This document shows, piece after piece, positions 7,589 to 17,350 of a stretch of DNA of 64,000 nucleotides. The position numbers and the translations under genes are program-made. Location of the stretch: positions 62,001 through 126,000 of the forward strand of contig NZ_PYSV01000011.1 in assembly GCF_003028415.1 (NCBI RefSeq), read 5' to 3'. The notes under the pieces are model-generated. The model worked only from the letters and a program-made list of their open reading frames with translations. It did not search any database and was not told where the DNA came from. Source of the DNA: Deinococcus arcticus. GTDB lineage: Bacteria > Deinococcota > Deinococci > Deinococcales > Deinococcaceae. The number at the start of each line of letters is the position of its first letter. The stretch's first letter is position 1.

Positions 7589-10500
7589 ATGACAACGTAT
7601 GACCGTCTGCTGGACCGTCCACTTCGTTCCCCTATTTTTCCTGAGCCTGTGCGGGTCATCCGAGTCGAGAAAGCTGGAATGCGCCAGAAGGTCATCGCCG
7701 CAGGCCTGACCACCCAACGTATCCACCAGCGCATGCTCGACGCTGCCTCAATGGACAGCTTGATGGCGTTGGTGGCCGAATTGAAAACGGATTTCCAGGG
7801 TGACCCGGAGCTGTTCGCTCTGGGCGTTGAGGCCCGGCGCATTCAGCTAGGCTACACCTTCGACCCCTTCTTCGCCGTGTCGGCGAGCCGGATTGACCCG
7901 CTTCCCCACCAGCTGGAAGCGGTGTACGGCGTTCTGCTCAAACGGCCCCGGATTCGCTTCCTGCTGGCTGATGACCCAGGCGCCGGCAAGACGGTCATGG
8001 GCGGCCTGCTCCTCAAGGAGTTGGGGTATCGCAAACTGCTGGGCCGGGTGCTGATTGTCACCCCGGCGAACCTCACGGACCAGTGGCGACGCGAAATGCG
8101 CGACAAGTTTGGCGAGACTTTTAAGGTCATTAACCGGGATGTGGCTGGGCTGGCCTACGGCGAGAATCCCTGGGAAAGCGAAGACCTGGTGGTTACCAGC
8201 GTGGACTTCGCCAAACGCGAGGCCAATCTCGAACATCTGCGCCGTGTCCACTGGGACATGGTCATCGTGGATGAAGCCCACCGCCTGTCCGCGACTAAGT
8301 ACGGTTCGGAAATCAAGCGCTCGCAGCGTTACAAGCTAGGCGAAGTGCTCTCGCAAACGAGCGCCCACATGCTCCTGTTGACGGCCACACCTCACCAGGG
8401 CGACAACGAGAAGTTTCGGTTGCTCCTCGACCTCTTGGAGCCTGACCTTTTTGCCACCACACGTCTTCTGGAAGAGGCCGCAGCGCGGGGGGAAAACCCC
8501 ATCATGCTGCGCCGCCTGAAAGAAGACATGACGGACTTCGACGGCAAGCCCCTCTTTCCTCCGCGCTATGTTCATACCCCTCAGTTCAAGCTTTCCCCCA
8601 GTGAACGTGCTCTCTACGAGCATGTGACGGACTACGTCACCAAGCACTTCCGCAAAGCCTGGGATGACCGCAAGCGCAACGTGGGCCTGGCCATGACGGT
8701 GCTACAACGGCGACTGGCCAGCAGTTCGTATGCCATCAGCCGCTCGCTGGAAAACCGGCTGAAACGGCTCGAAGCCCTGAAGGATGACGTCAACAACCTA
8801 GCGGATGACCCGTATCTGGGTTACACCGAGGACGAGCTCGAAGACCTGCCTGAAGAGGAGCGCTGGGAGCTGGAAGACCGCCTTGCCGAGCGCCTTACCC
8901 TGGCCCGCAATCTGCCTCAGCTGGAGGCTGAAATCCGGGAGTTGGAGTCGCTGAGCCGCGAAGCCCGCCTTCTGGCGAAGCTGGAGCAGGACCGCAAGTT
9001 GCAGGAACTTCTACGGGTGCTGACCAGCCTGGGCAGCGAGAAGCTTTTGGTGTTTACCGAGCACAAGGACACGCTGACCTTCCTGGTCGGTGTGCTGAAT
9101 AAGCAGGGCTACGCGGTGACCCATATTGACGGCAGCATGGGCCTGGAAGAGCGTGTGAGTCGGGAGCGGGAATTCCGGGATTCAGCCCAGGTCATGGTGG
9201 CCACCGAAGCCGCAGGCGAAGGCATCAATCTTCAGTTCTGCTCGGTCATGGTCAACTACGACCTCCCCTGGAATCCCACCCGTCTGGAACAGCGCATGGG
9301 CCGCATTCACCGCTACGGGCAAAAGCTTGAGGTTCATATTCACAACTTGGTCGCCGAAGGGACCCGTGAAGGTGACGTGCTGGCCCTCGTCTTGCAGAAG
9401 CTGGAAGTGATGCGCGAGCAACTCGGCAGTGACCGCGTGTATGACGTGGTCGGAGAGTTGCTGGGGGACGTGGACCTTGAAAAGTTGATGCAGGAGATGA
9501 TGCTGGGCCGCAAGAGTCTGGCCGAAATCCAGGCGATGGTGGAGGCTCGTCTGTCGCCTGACCGTGTCAACTACCTGAAGGAAGTCACGCTAGAGGCACT
9601 GGCCAAGCGGGACGTGGACCTCTCCCGCCTCCGCGCCGACCGGGAGCACAGTGAGCTGACCCGCATCCAACCGGAGTACACCTCCCGCTTCTTCATTCAG
9701 GCGCTGACCAAACTGGGTGGCGAGGTCACAGCGCGGCAGGACAACCTGTACCGCATGCGGGTGCCCTATGAGTTGCGCTCCAAGGGCCACAACGTCAAGA
9801 GCGAGTACGCCAAGACGACCTTCGACAAGCGGGCGGCCTACGACGCGGACTTCCTCGCACCAGGGCACCCCCTATTCGACCTGGTCCTCCAGGAGACACT
9901 GGCCTTGGCCCAGCCCGTCATGCGGCAGGGGGCAACATTTGAGCTCGATGGCCTGTCGAAAGACGCTGTGATGGGTTTCTACGAGTTGGCGGTGGTAGAT
10001 GGCCGGGGAACGACTGCTTCGCAGCGGCTCTTTGCGGTTCAGCACCAGCCTGACGCTGACGCATTGCCAACACTGGTTTCTCCAAGGCTGCTCGTGGACG
10101 CGTTGCCCTCAACGCCCGAACATGCGCCTGACAGCGAGGCTCTTCAGGACCGGCTCGAAGGATGGCTGCTGGACACTCAGCTCGAAACCTATGAGGAAGA
10201 AGTGCGCGGCGAGCGGCTCCGGGAGGTTGACATCCGGAGGCGTTACGGCAGCCGCAGTCTGGACCACCTCATCAGGGAGTCCACCCGAAAACTCACCCAG
10301 CACAAGCTCAAAGGCGCGCAGGGCGAGGACATGAAACTGCCTATCGGCCAGGAGGAACGCCGTCTGCGTGTTCTCCAGGAGCGTCAGAGGAGCTTCGAAG
10401 CCGAACTGGAGCAGGAAAGCCAGCTTATTCCTGAACCCGCGCAACTGCTCGCCCTGGCCCTCCTGCGGCCCCTCAAACCAGTCGAGCAGGGGCTTCCCAA

Positions 10501-10930
10501 AGAGGACGACCCTGACGTCCGGAAAGCGGTGGAACTTGCCGGCATGCGCGTGACTGAAGAGTATGAACGGCAGCAGGGCCGTGTCCCCGCCGACGTGAGC
10601 GCAGAGAACGTGGGCTATGACATCCGCAGTGCCGGACCACAGGCCAATGCCGATGGCAAGTCACAAGAGGTGCGGTTTATCGAGGTCAAGGGCCGGGCGG
10701 GCGTTGGACCGGTCGTCCTCACCCCGAACGAATGGATTACTGCGGGCCGCTTAGGAGACGCCTATTTCCTGTATGTCGTGACCCAGGCGCTCAGCACACA
10801 CCCACAGCTGACCATTGTCCAGAACCCGGCCGCCAAACTCACGCCAGGACAGGAGGTCACGGTGTTGCACTACGTGATTTCCACCGACGAATGGCAGCGG
10901 GCCGGAGAGCAGACCGAGGAGCACGCATGA
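7589..10930 (+). CDS. SNF2-type DEAH helicase/translocase with C-terminal DUF3883-like domain
   Basis: A 1113-residue superfamily 2 ATPase. Walker A is DDPGAGKT at 128-135, the DEAH box is at 228-231 (IVDEAH), and motif III follows as LLLTATPHQGDNEKF. The C-terminal helicase lobe has LVFTEHKDTL, TEAAGEGINLQFC and the motif VI LEQRMGRIHRYGQ. From about residue 1009 a DUF3883-like region (GYDIRS, then RFIEVKGR) resembles a degenerate PD-(D/E)XK module. In DISARM-type systems such a helicase (DrmD) works with a PLD protein and a methyltransferase, and all three occur here. Its stop overlaps the PLD start (ATGA). It likely translocates on DNA as the effector motor. Confidence 0.92.
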   Translation: MTTYDRLLDRPLRSPIFPEPVRVIRVEKAGMRQKVIAAGLTTQRIHQRMLDAASMDSLMALVAELKTDFQGDPELFALGVEARRIQLGYTFDPFFAVSASRIDPLPHQLEAVYGVLLKRPRIRFLLADDPGAGKTVMGGLLLKELGYRKLLGRVLIVTPANLTDQWRREMRDKFGETFKVINRDVAGLAYGENPWESEDLVVTSVDFAKREANLEHLRRVHWDMVIVDEAHRLSATKYGSEIKRSQRYKLGEVLSQTSAHMLLLTATPHQGDNEKFRLLLDLLEPDLFATTRLLEEAAARGENPIMLRRLKEDMTDFDGKPLFPPRYVHTPQFKLSPSERALYEHVTDYVTKHFRKAWDDRKRNVGLAMTVLQRRLASSSYAISRSLENRLKRLEALKDDVNNLADDPYLGYTEDELEDLPEEERWELEDRLAERLTLARNLPQLEAEIRELESLSREARLLAKLEQDRKLQELLRVLTSLGSEKLLVFTEHKDTLTFLVGVLNKQGYAVTHIDGSMGLEERVSREREFRDSAQVMVATEAAGEGINLQFCSVMVNYDLPWNPTRLEQRMGRIHRYGQKLEVHIHNLVAEGTREGDVLALVLQKLEVMREQLGSDRVYDVVGELLGDVDLEKLMQEMMLGRKSLAEIQAMVEARLSPDRVNYLKEVTLEALAKRDVDLSRLRADREHSELTRIQPEYTSRFFIQALTKLGGEVTARQDNLYRMRVPYELRSKGHNVKSEYAKTTFDKRAAYDADFLAPGHPLFDLVLQETLALAQPVMRQGATFELDGLSKDAVMGFYELAVVDGRGTTASQRLFAVQHQPDADALPTLVSPRLLVDALPSTPEHAPDSEALQDRLEGWLLDTQLETYEEEVRGERLREVDIRRRYGSRSLDHLIRESTRKLTQHKLKGAQGEDMKLPIGQEERRLRVLQERQRSFEAELEQESQLIPEPAQLLALALLRPLKPVEQGLPKEDDPDVRKAVELAGMRVTEEYERQQGRVPADVSAENVGYDIRSAGPQANADGKSQEVRFIEVKGRAGVGPVVLTPNEWITAGRLGDAYFLYVVTQALSTHPQLTIVQNPAAKLTPGQEVTVLHYVISTDEWQRAGEQTEEHA

Positions 10931-12114
10931 ACGACCAGCAAAGCTTGTTCGACAGCGTGCTTGTTCCCGCAGGAGAAAAGCCCAACGCGTTCTCTTCGGT
11001 CCCAGACCTGATTCACCTAATCGAGGGCTGGCGGGCCACCCTGAATGACCTGGACGGTCCAGGTCGGCGCTGGCTGGTCACCCCCTGGCTCACCACTCGG
11101 CACGCCGACCTGCTCGGCAGCGTACAGAAGGGCGACCGTCTGCTCATCCGGGGACATGCCTCCGATTTCCTCACAGGCATGTCAGACCTGAGGGCCGTCA
11201 AGGCCTTCAAAGAGTGGGGTGTAGAGGTGCAGCGGCTGCCTGCCCTGCACGCCAAGGTGTACGCCCGCGAGGAGGCTGGCCAGGGGGTTCTGTGGCTCGG
11301 CAGCGCCAATCTCAGTAACCGGGGCGAGCACGGTACCCCACGCGGCGGTCAGGTGGAGGCCATGAGCGGTCCCCATCCCTTGACCTCCCAGGCGCTGACA
11401 AAACTGGAATCCTTGTGGCGTGACAGTTTGCCTCTCGACTTCACGACCATCCAGCGCGAGATTGACGAACTGGCCAAGGAACGTGAGCGCCTGAACGACC
11501 TGCTGGTTAATCATTCCGCTTCGGGCGTGCTCGCGGTGCGCCTCTCCTTCCGGCTGCTGACTGGGCAATACACGATGACCCCAGAATCTCTGGGTCACGC
11601 CAGCTCTCAGGCCCAGGCCAACCGCGTCAAGTACCCCAGTGTGGAGTACATCGACCCGGATATCTCTCAGCTGGCGCAGCAGTTCCAGAACTTTGTACGT
11701 CTCGAACGCCGCCGACTGAACAACCTGCTGGAGGCCGTTCCCGGCATTCGCGGCCTGTTTGTCCTCCGTGCAGAGGACATGGAACTTGTCAAAGAGTTCC
11801 TCGGCGAGGTGGAACAGCAAGCGCGCCTCCGCTTCGAAAAGCAGCTCAAAGCCGAGCAGGCACACCTTAGGGAGAACTTCGCCCACAGGTTCAGGGAGGC
11901 GTTCCGGCAGTTTCTGACGGAGAAGCGGCAACATGTCGCGCAAACGCCAGAGCAGGCCACGCTTCCTGCGCTGGAGGCGTTCGACGACTATCTGGCCCGC
12001 GACCCTTTCCGCATTAGTGCGCAGTTCTTCATTCCACTGGTGAATCAGGATGACCCTGACGATGGCCTCTTGCAGGCGATGCAGCAGGTCCGTGCCCGAC
12101 AGCGGCTCCTCTGA
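10927..12114 (+). CDS. phospholipase D-superfamily nuclease-like protein
   Basis: A 395-residue protein. A single HKD-type motif is visible: H108 and K110 in LHAKVY, then GSANLSNRG from G125. One HKD per chain implies that a dimer forms the active site, as in Nuc or BfiI. The C-terminal half is helical and charged (LKAEQAHLRENFAHRFREAF). It begins inside the helicase stop codon, so the two are translationally coupled. DISARM DrmC is the closest functional analogue in known systems; a nuclease role here is inferred. Confidence 0.88.
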   Translation: MNDQQSLFDSVLVPAGEKPNAFSSVPDLIHLIEGWRATLNDLDGPGRRWLVTPWLTTRHADLLGSVQKGDRLLIRGHASDFLTGMSDLRAVKAFKEWGVEVQRLPALHAKVYAREEAGQGVLWLGSANLSNRGEHGTPRGGQVEAMSGPHPLTSQALTKLESLWRDSLPLDFTTIQREIDELAKERERLNDLLVNHSASGVLAVRLSFRLLTGQYTMTPESLGHASSQAQANRVKYPSVEYIDPDISQLAQQFQNFVRLERRRLNNLLEAVPGIRGLFVLRAEDMELVKEFLGEVEQQARLRFEKQLKAEQAHLRENFAHRFREAFRQFLTEKRQHVAQTPEQATLPALEAFDDYLARDPFRISAQFFIPLVNQDDPDDGLLQAMQQVRARQRLL

Positions 12115-12136
12115 GCGCCGGTTATCCTGAGTCCCA

Positions 12137-13840
12137 ATGACCGAAGCTGAACTCCGGGACCTTATTGCAGGTGGCGAGACACTGCATGTCGAGTTCAAAA
12201 GCGATTCCCCGTCCCAGAAAAGCGGCCTGTCAGATGTGGACTTGCAGGAGGCCGTGGTGTGTCTGGCCAACGCCGAAGGTGGGCTTCTCGTGCTTGGGGT
12301 GGAGGACGATGGCACCATTACCGGCCTTCACCCTAGTCATCAGGGACGCCCGGCAAATGGCCTCAGCGGATTTTTGAGAAACGTTCTGCACGGCGCAAGC
12401 AGACCGGAAATTCGAGCAGAAATTGTGAACACCCACAACGGACCTGTGGCCGTCATTCACGTTGGCCAGGCTTCCGCGCTCGTCTCTACCAGCCAAGGCC
12501 GCATTTTGAAACGTCGTTTCGGTGCCTGGGGCGACCCGGAGTGCGCCATCATTTACCCTCACGAAATTCCGGCCTTGCTGGCGGTAAGGCGCCAGTACGA
12601 CCACACTCAACAACCTGTGCGTGACCTGGGATTTGAGGCCCTGTCTCTGGCCGAACTTGACCGCATCCGCGGATTCGTGCGCCGGCAGCCACAGGCTGAT
12701 AAGACCCTGCTGGAACTCGACAATCTGGCCCTGGCGGATGCTCTGAGCCTGGTTTACCGGGAAGGACAGAAGATTTATCCCACTGTGGCGGGTCTTCTGG
12801 TCGCTGGGAACATCACTGCCATCCGGGCCTATATCCCCGGGCATGAAGTTGGGTTCCAGCAACTGACAGCTGACCAGGACGTAACGGCCAACGACTTCTA
12901 CCGTGAACCGCTTCTGCGTATCTGGGAGCTTTACGAGAACTTCTTCCTCAACCGCAATCCCCAGAAGGAACTGCGCCTAGGACTGGAGCGTATCGCAGTC
13001 CCACAGTATCCAGAGCGTGCTGTGCGGGAAGCCTTCGCCAACGCTCTGGTCCACCGAGATTACACCCTGCTGAATGCCGTGTACTTCCAGTTCAAGGGGG
13101 ACAAGCTGACTATCTCTAGCCCAGGCGCTTTTATGGATGGCATCACCGTTCAGAACCTGCTGTACGTTCAGCCCAACCCGCGCAATCCACTCCTTGCTGA
13201 TATTTTCAAACGTTTGGGCCTCGTGGAGCGCACTGGGCGTGGTGTGCCCAGGATTTTTGGAGATGTGCTGAGCTCAGGACGACCTGCCCCGCATTATCAG
13301 ACAGACGGCGGCAGTGTCAGCGTAGCTATTCCTGGGGGCGAGGCCGATGTCCGATTCGTTGAGATGGTCATCCGCGCCCAGAACGAACACCAGACCATGG
13401 ACTGGCGGCATCTGATGGTGATGCATCACCTCTCCAAGGCCAGGGAACTCTCTGCTCAGGAAGCCGCTCCTCTGGCAAACGTCGAGGAAGTTCAGACACG
13501 GAACATTCTGGAAGAGTTGCTCGATTGGGGGCTGGTGGAGCGTCGCCGTTCAGGACGGAATGCCACGTATCATCTGAGCGGCGCGGTATACCAGGAACTG
13601 AACCAGTTGGATGAGTATGAACGCCGCAAGCAGGCAGAAACCGATGCCGACGAGCAGTGGGTCATTAACCGCATCCGGGAGCGGGGTCGCGTTACACGCC
13701 GAGAAGTGATTCAAGACAACCGAATGGAGAAGGGCAAGGCCGAGTACCTACTTCAGCGCCTCCGCAACGAGCAGAAGATTGTGCTGGTCGGCCGTGGTCA
13801 AGCTGCCCACTATGTCCTTCCCGAAACGAATTCGGGTTGA
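12137..13840 (+). CDS. AlbA_2/Schlafen-domain ATP-binding regulator-like protein
   Basis: A 567-residue protein. The N-terminal AlbA_2 (Schlafen-like) domain spans about residues 1-140 (LHVEFKSD, then CLANAEGGLLVLGVEDDG). A GHKL-like ATPase module follows at roughly 290-400 (REAFANALVHRDY, LGLVERTGRGVPRI), and the C-terminus looks like two winged helices (LEELLDWGLVERRRSGRNATYHLSG, then GRVTRREVIQDNRMEKGKAEYLLQRL). Members of this family are usually annotated as transcriptional regulators, though Schlafen domains also occur in nucleases and defence proteins. It lies 22 bp after the PLD gene. Its last codons run into a tandem 11-bp repeat, possibly its own operator. Confidence 0.85.
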   Translation: MTEAELRDLIAGGETLHVEFKSDSPSQKSGLSDVDLQEAVVCLANAEGGLLVLGVEDDGTITGLHPSHQGRPANGLSGFLRNVLHGASRPEIRAEIVNTHNGPVAVIHVGQASALVSTSQGRILKRRFGAWGDPECAIIYPHEIPALLAVRRQYDHTQQPVRDLGFEALSLAELDRIRGFVRRQPQADKTLLELDNLALADALSLVYREGQKIYPTVAGLLVAGNITAIRAYIPGHEVGFQQLTADQDVTANDFYREPLLRIWELYENFFLNRNPQKELRLGLERIAVPQYPERAVREAFANALVHRDYTLLNAVYFQFKGDKLTISSPGAFMDGITVQNLLYVQPNPRNPLLADIFKRLGLVERTGRGVPRIFGDVLSSGRPAPHYQTDGGSVSVAIPGGEADVRFVEMVIRAQNEHQTMDWRHLMVMHHLSKARELSAQEAAPLANVEEVQTRNILEELLDWGLVERRRSGRNATYHLSGAVYQELNQLDEYERRKQAETDADEQWVINRIRERGRVTRREVIQDNRMEKGKAEYLLQRLRNEQKIVLVGRGQAAHYVLPETNSG

Positions 13841-13970
13841 ATTCGGGTTCAATTCGGGTCCCCACCCCTGTGTGTCTGCCTGCGGGCCAATCTACCGGCT
13901 AGGATTTTAGCGTGTTGGCCGGGCACAGCCGGCAACCGGAAGTGCAGCAATTCCGGTTGGAATTCGGGTC
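13828..13970. repeat. cluster of 11-bp GAATTCGGGTT repeats, candidate operator
   Basis: Three head-to-tail units of GAATTCGGGTT (the third slightly changed) run from 13828 to 13860 and include the stop codon of the AlbA_2 gene. One degenerate unit (AATTCCGGTTG) and one near-perfect unit follow at 13949-13970. The cluster sits between the regulator-like gene and the methyltransferase/ATPase half of the cassette, as expected for binding sites of an autoregulator. Of the gap 13841-14136, the rest shows no gene. Confidence 0.6.
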
Positions 13971-14136
13971 AGGCTAGGCTGCCGGAGGGCTCTTCAAAGG
14001 CGAGAATTTACAGACTTTCGTCAACGAAATTTCTTGTTTCTGCCACCGACTGGCGACCAGTATCACGGCTTTAATCAATGAGTTTCTATCCCTTCGTAAG
14101 GAGATGGTAACTGCGTTACAAATAATTTGGCTGGGC

Positions 14137-14430
14137 ATGAAGAACCTGAAAAACGTAGCGGCAGCCTTAGGCTTCCTCATCGGCGGCATCGCCCTTGGAC
14201 AGGCACTCAGCTACGACTCCTTGACCTCGGCGGAGAGGAAGTCCAAGACGGATTATGTGGCTGAAGCAAGTGCCATTATCCGTGACTTCCGTACTCAGGT
14301 CATCATGGCGGACAGCGCACCGCAGGTCTCTCAGGTCTCCAACGAAGCCACGGCGCAGCTCATGTACATTCAGACCAAACAGAATGCCGAAATCATCCGG
14401 CTGCTAAACATCATCGCCAACAAAAAATAA
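14137..14430 (+). CDS. small protein with N-terminal membrane anchor
   Basis: A 97-residue protein beginning MKNLKNVAAALGFLIGGIALGQALS, a typical single membrane segment or signal anchor, followed by a helical soluble part with Gln/Asn-rich heptads (IQTKQNAEIIRLLNIIANKK). The ATG at 14104 in the same frame has AAGGAG directly against it, too close to serve as its ribosome-binding site, so I prefer 14137. It sits between the AlbA_2 gene and the methyltransferase. Function unknown; it may localise the system to the membrane. Confidence 0.6.
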   Translation: MKNLKNVAAALGFLIGGIALGQALSYDSLTSAERKSKTDYVAEASAIIRDFRTQVIMADSAPQVSQVSNEATAQLMYIQTKQNAEIIRLLNIIANKK

Positions 14431-14500
14431 CAGAGTCAGTGGCGTCGCCCTCCTCAAACGATGTGCGTGATTTCCATTTTTAGTCACCCAAACACCCCCG

Positions 14501-17350
14501 ATGGCCTCGGCTGCCACTGAGCAGAATTGTGCGCTCCACACCGCTATTCTGAACGAACTCATGGCATACAAGCGTCTTATTGAACACCGCCTCCCGCTGG
14601 CCGAGGTCAGCACTGAATCCGCCCGCGAGAAGAGCATCAGGCACGGTCACATCTCCACCTTGCACATCTGGTGGGCGCGTCGCCCGCTGGCGGCCAGCCG
14701 CGCTGCCGTGTTTGCCACGCTGGTGCCCGACACCGACGAGAACTACGAGCTGGTCAAGAAAATCGTCCCCTGGGAGGCCGTCAAAGAGGGTAACAACGAG
14801 GCCATTCTGGAAGCACGTCGCAAAGTGTTGGAGGCTAACGGCGGCGTTCCCCCCAAGGTCCTCGACCCGTTTGGCGGTGGTGGAGCCATTCCGCTGGAAG
14901 CCCTGCGTCTGGGCTGCGAGGTCTATTCGCTGGACCTGAACCCCGTCGCGCACATCATCCAGAAGGCTACCCTGGAGTTTCCGCAGAAGTACGGCCAGCC
15001 GAACAGTCGCCCTGTGCCCGAATACATCCGCGAGAAGGACCGGCAGGCTGCTGCAATGGCCACGAACAAGGTGAGCACGAAGAATAAGGGCAAGGCCACC
15101 CGCCAAATTGGGTTTGACTTCAGCAGCAGCGAGGGCGTGTGGGAACAGGCCTACAAAAAGGACCCACTGGCCACCGACGTGCGGTACTGGGGCGAATGGG
15201 TGATGGAGAAGGCCCGCGCCGAGTTGCAGGAGTTCTACCCTCCCGATGAGGATGGAAAGCTGCCAGTGGCGTACTTGTGGGCAAGGACAGTGACGTGTAC
15301 CAACCCCGCCTGTCGAGCAGAAGTGCCGATGGTGCGGCAGTGGTGGTTAGCAAAGAAGACTGGAAAAAGCCTGGCCCTGAAGCCTATGGTCGACCATGAA
15401 GCAAGGCGCGTTGATTTCGCTGTTGTTGAAGTCGGAAAGGGCGAAACATGGCCGGATGAGGGGACGATGCAGCGTGACAACGCCAACTGTCTCGTCTGTG
15501 GAAGTATTGCCGATGGAAAGTACCTCCGCGCAGCGGGCAAAAAGTCAAAGTTCAACGAGCAAATGATTGGCGTAGTGCTGATTCAACCAGGTACTCAGGG
15601 AAAATTCTATAGGGCTGTCAGGCCTACTGACCAGGAAGCGTTTCTTAGAGCAGAGGAGAAGCTGGCTAGGCTTGCGGCAGATACGAAAGGTCAAAGCCCA
15701 AGCCTTATTCCAGATGAACCTATTATTGAATGGTCGGGAGTCTTTAACGCTCCCCTCTACGGTCTTAATACTTGGGGCAGCTTATATAACTCCCGCCAGA
15801 TGCTTGCAATGGCTACATTCGCGAGGCTGACGCGGGAACTTCCTGGTGACTCAGAGAACCAAGAGTACTCTGATGCAGTCAGGACATATCTTGGAATCCT
15901 CGTAAGTAGGCTTTCAAATTACATAAGCAGCTTGACTCGATGGCAGCCGCAGGAGAACCAGCAAAAGGTTGGGAATGCTTTTTCTCGTCAAGCCTTACCT
16001 ATGGTTTGGGATTACCCAGAAATGTGTCCATTGACAAAAGGAGCAGGCGATTGGGTCGGGGCAGTTGATTTCTCTGTCGAATTCCTGCAGACCACTGCAA
16101 AATCTTCAAGTTCTTCCGCGCATGTAATAAGAGGCACGGCGACAAAACTTCCCATAGACGACGAAAGTCTTGATGCTATTATTACAGACCCACCATATTA
16201 TGATGCCGTTCCATACGCGGATTTATCAGACTACTTCTATGTTTGGTTAAAAAGGAGCCTGGGGCATATATATCCAGCTCACTTCAGAACACCAACAACT
16301 CCTAAGTCCCAGGAGGCTACTCAAAACATAATTCGCCACAATGGCAGCAGAGCAGAAGCAAAGACATACTTTGAGTCTACAATGGCAGCATCGTTTAAAG
16401 AAATGCATCGCGTGTTGAAGCCGGGAGGTGAAGCAACTATCGTATTTGCACATAAGTCCACAGATGCCTGGGATACGCTAATTAGCTCGCTAATTAAATC
16501 CGGTTTTCAGGTCGAGTCTTCATGGCCTTTACGCACTGAAGCGGCTAATCGGATGCGTGCCCAAGGGTCCGCTGCTCTTGCATCCTCCACCTTCCTCAAT
16601 TGCACTAAACGCACCGCCGGTGGTGTAGGCTACTTCAACGACGTTCGCCGAGACATGATTGCTGCCATTCAACCTCAACTAGCTGAATTCTGGGAATCTG
16701 GCATTCGTGGGGCCGATTTCTTCATGTCTGCCATTGGGCCGGGTTTGGAAGCGTACAGCAAGCATGACGAAGTGCGCCGTATGAGTGGCGAAGTCGTGAC
16801 TGTGGGTGAGTTTCTCGACGAGGTACGGAAAATTGTCATGGAGTTCGCGCTGGAACAGGTGCTGGGGGCCAGAAGTCTAGGCGCAGTTGACGCACCGACC
16901 CAGTTCGCGCTTCTGTCCCTCTGGGGCTACGGCCCAGAACTGCCGTCCGATGAGGCCCGCAAGTTGGCGCAGTCTGTGGGCATCGAACTGGGCGAAATTG
17001 CCGGACTCGTAACTATGAAGGGCGAAAAGGCGACCGTGCAGGGGATTAAAGCTCGCAGCAAGGACAAGAACCTCGGCCTGAGCAAACACGGCGAGAAGGT
17101 CCCAATGGTGGACGCCATGTACCGAGCCGTGGTCCTACTGGGCGGCGGGAGCCGACAGGCGGTGTCAGATTACCTGGGGGCTGTGGGCCATCTGAATGAA
17201 GAAGCCTTCTGGCAGACCATGCAGGCCCTGGCCGAAGTGCAGGAGGGCATAGATGACGGGCGGGCGCTGCACGAACTGCTGACCATCCGCGACAACCTGC
17301 CCAAGCCCAGCGGTGACGCGATGGATGGCCTGTTTGGAGTGAAAGCATGA
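14501..17350 (+). CDS. DUF1156-domain DNA methyltransferase
   Basis: A 949-residue protein with the DUF1156 N-terminal signature EKSIRHGHISTLHIWWARRP. SAM-binding motif I is DPFGGGGAIPLEALRLGC at about 122 and the catalytic motif IV is DPPY at 563-566, so it should methylate an exocyclic amino group (N6-adenine or N4-cytosine). About 430 residues separate the two motifs and contain Cys pairs (CTNPAC, CLVCGS) of zinc-ribbon type, probably part of target recognition. Bases 15600-16560 are much more AT-rich than the rest of the gene. The start could also be the ATG at 14561. Its stop overlaps the DUF499 start (ATGA). Inferred role: self-marking methylase of the cassette. Confidence 0.92.
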   Translation: MASAATEQNCALHTAILNELMAYKRLIEHRLPLAEVSTESAREKSIRHGHISTLHIWWARRPLAASRAAVFATLVPDTDENYELVKKIVPWEAVKEGNNEAILEARRKVLEANGGVPPKVLDPFGGGGAIPLEALRLGCEVYSLDLNPVAHIIQKATLEFPQKYGQPNSRPVPEYIREKDRQAAAMATNKVSTKNKGKATRQIGFDFSSSEGVWEQAYKKDPLATDVRYWGEWVMEKARAELQEFYPPDEDGKLPVAYLWARTVTCTNPACRAEVPMVRQWWLAKKTGKSLALKPMVDHEARRVDFAVVEVGKGETWPDEGTMQRDNANCLVCGSIADGKYLRAAGKKSKFNEQMIGVVLIQPGTQGKFYRAVRPTDQEAFLRAEEKLARLAADTKGQSPSLIPDEPIIEWSGVFNAPLYGLNTWGSLYNSRQMLAMATFARLTRELPGDSENQEYSDAVRTYLGILVSRLSNYISSLTRWQPQENQQKVGNAFSRQALPMVWDYPEMCPLTKGAGDWVGAVDFSVEFLQTTAKSSSSSAHVIRGTATKLPIDDESLDAIITDPPYYDAVPYADLSDYFYVWLKRSLGHIYPAHFRTPTTPKSQEATQNIIRHNGSRAEAKTYFESTMAASFKEMHRVLKPGGEATIVFAHKSTDAWDTLISSLIKSGFQVESSWPLRTEAANRMRAQGSAALASSTFLNCTKRTAGGVGYFNDVRRDMIAAIQPQLAEFWESGIRGADFFMSAIGPGLEAYSKHDEVRRMSGEVVTVGEFLDEVRKIVMEFALEQVLGARSLGAVDAPTQFALLSLWGYGPELPSDEARKLAQSVGIELGEIAGLVTMKGEKATVQGIKARSKDKNLGLSKHGEKVPMVDAMYRAVVLLGGGSRQAVSDYLGAVGHLNEEAFWQTMQALAEVQEGIDDGRALHELLTIRDNLPKPSGDAMDGLFGVKA

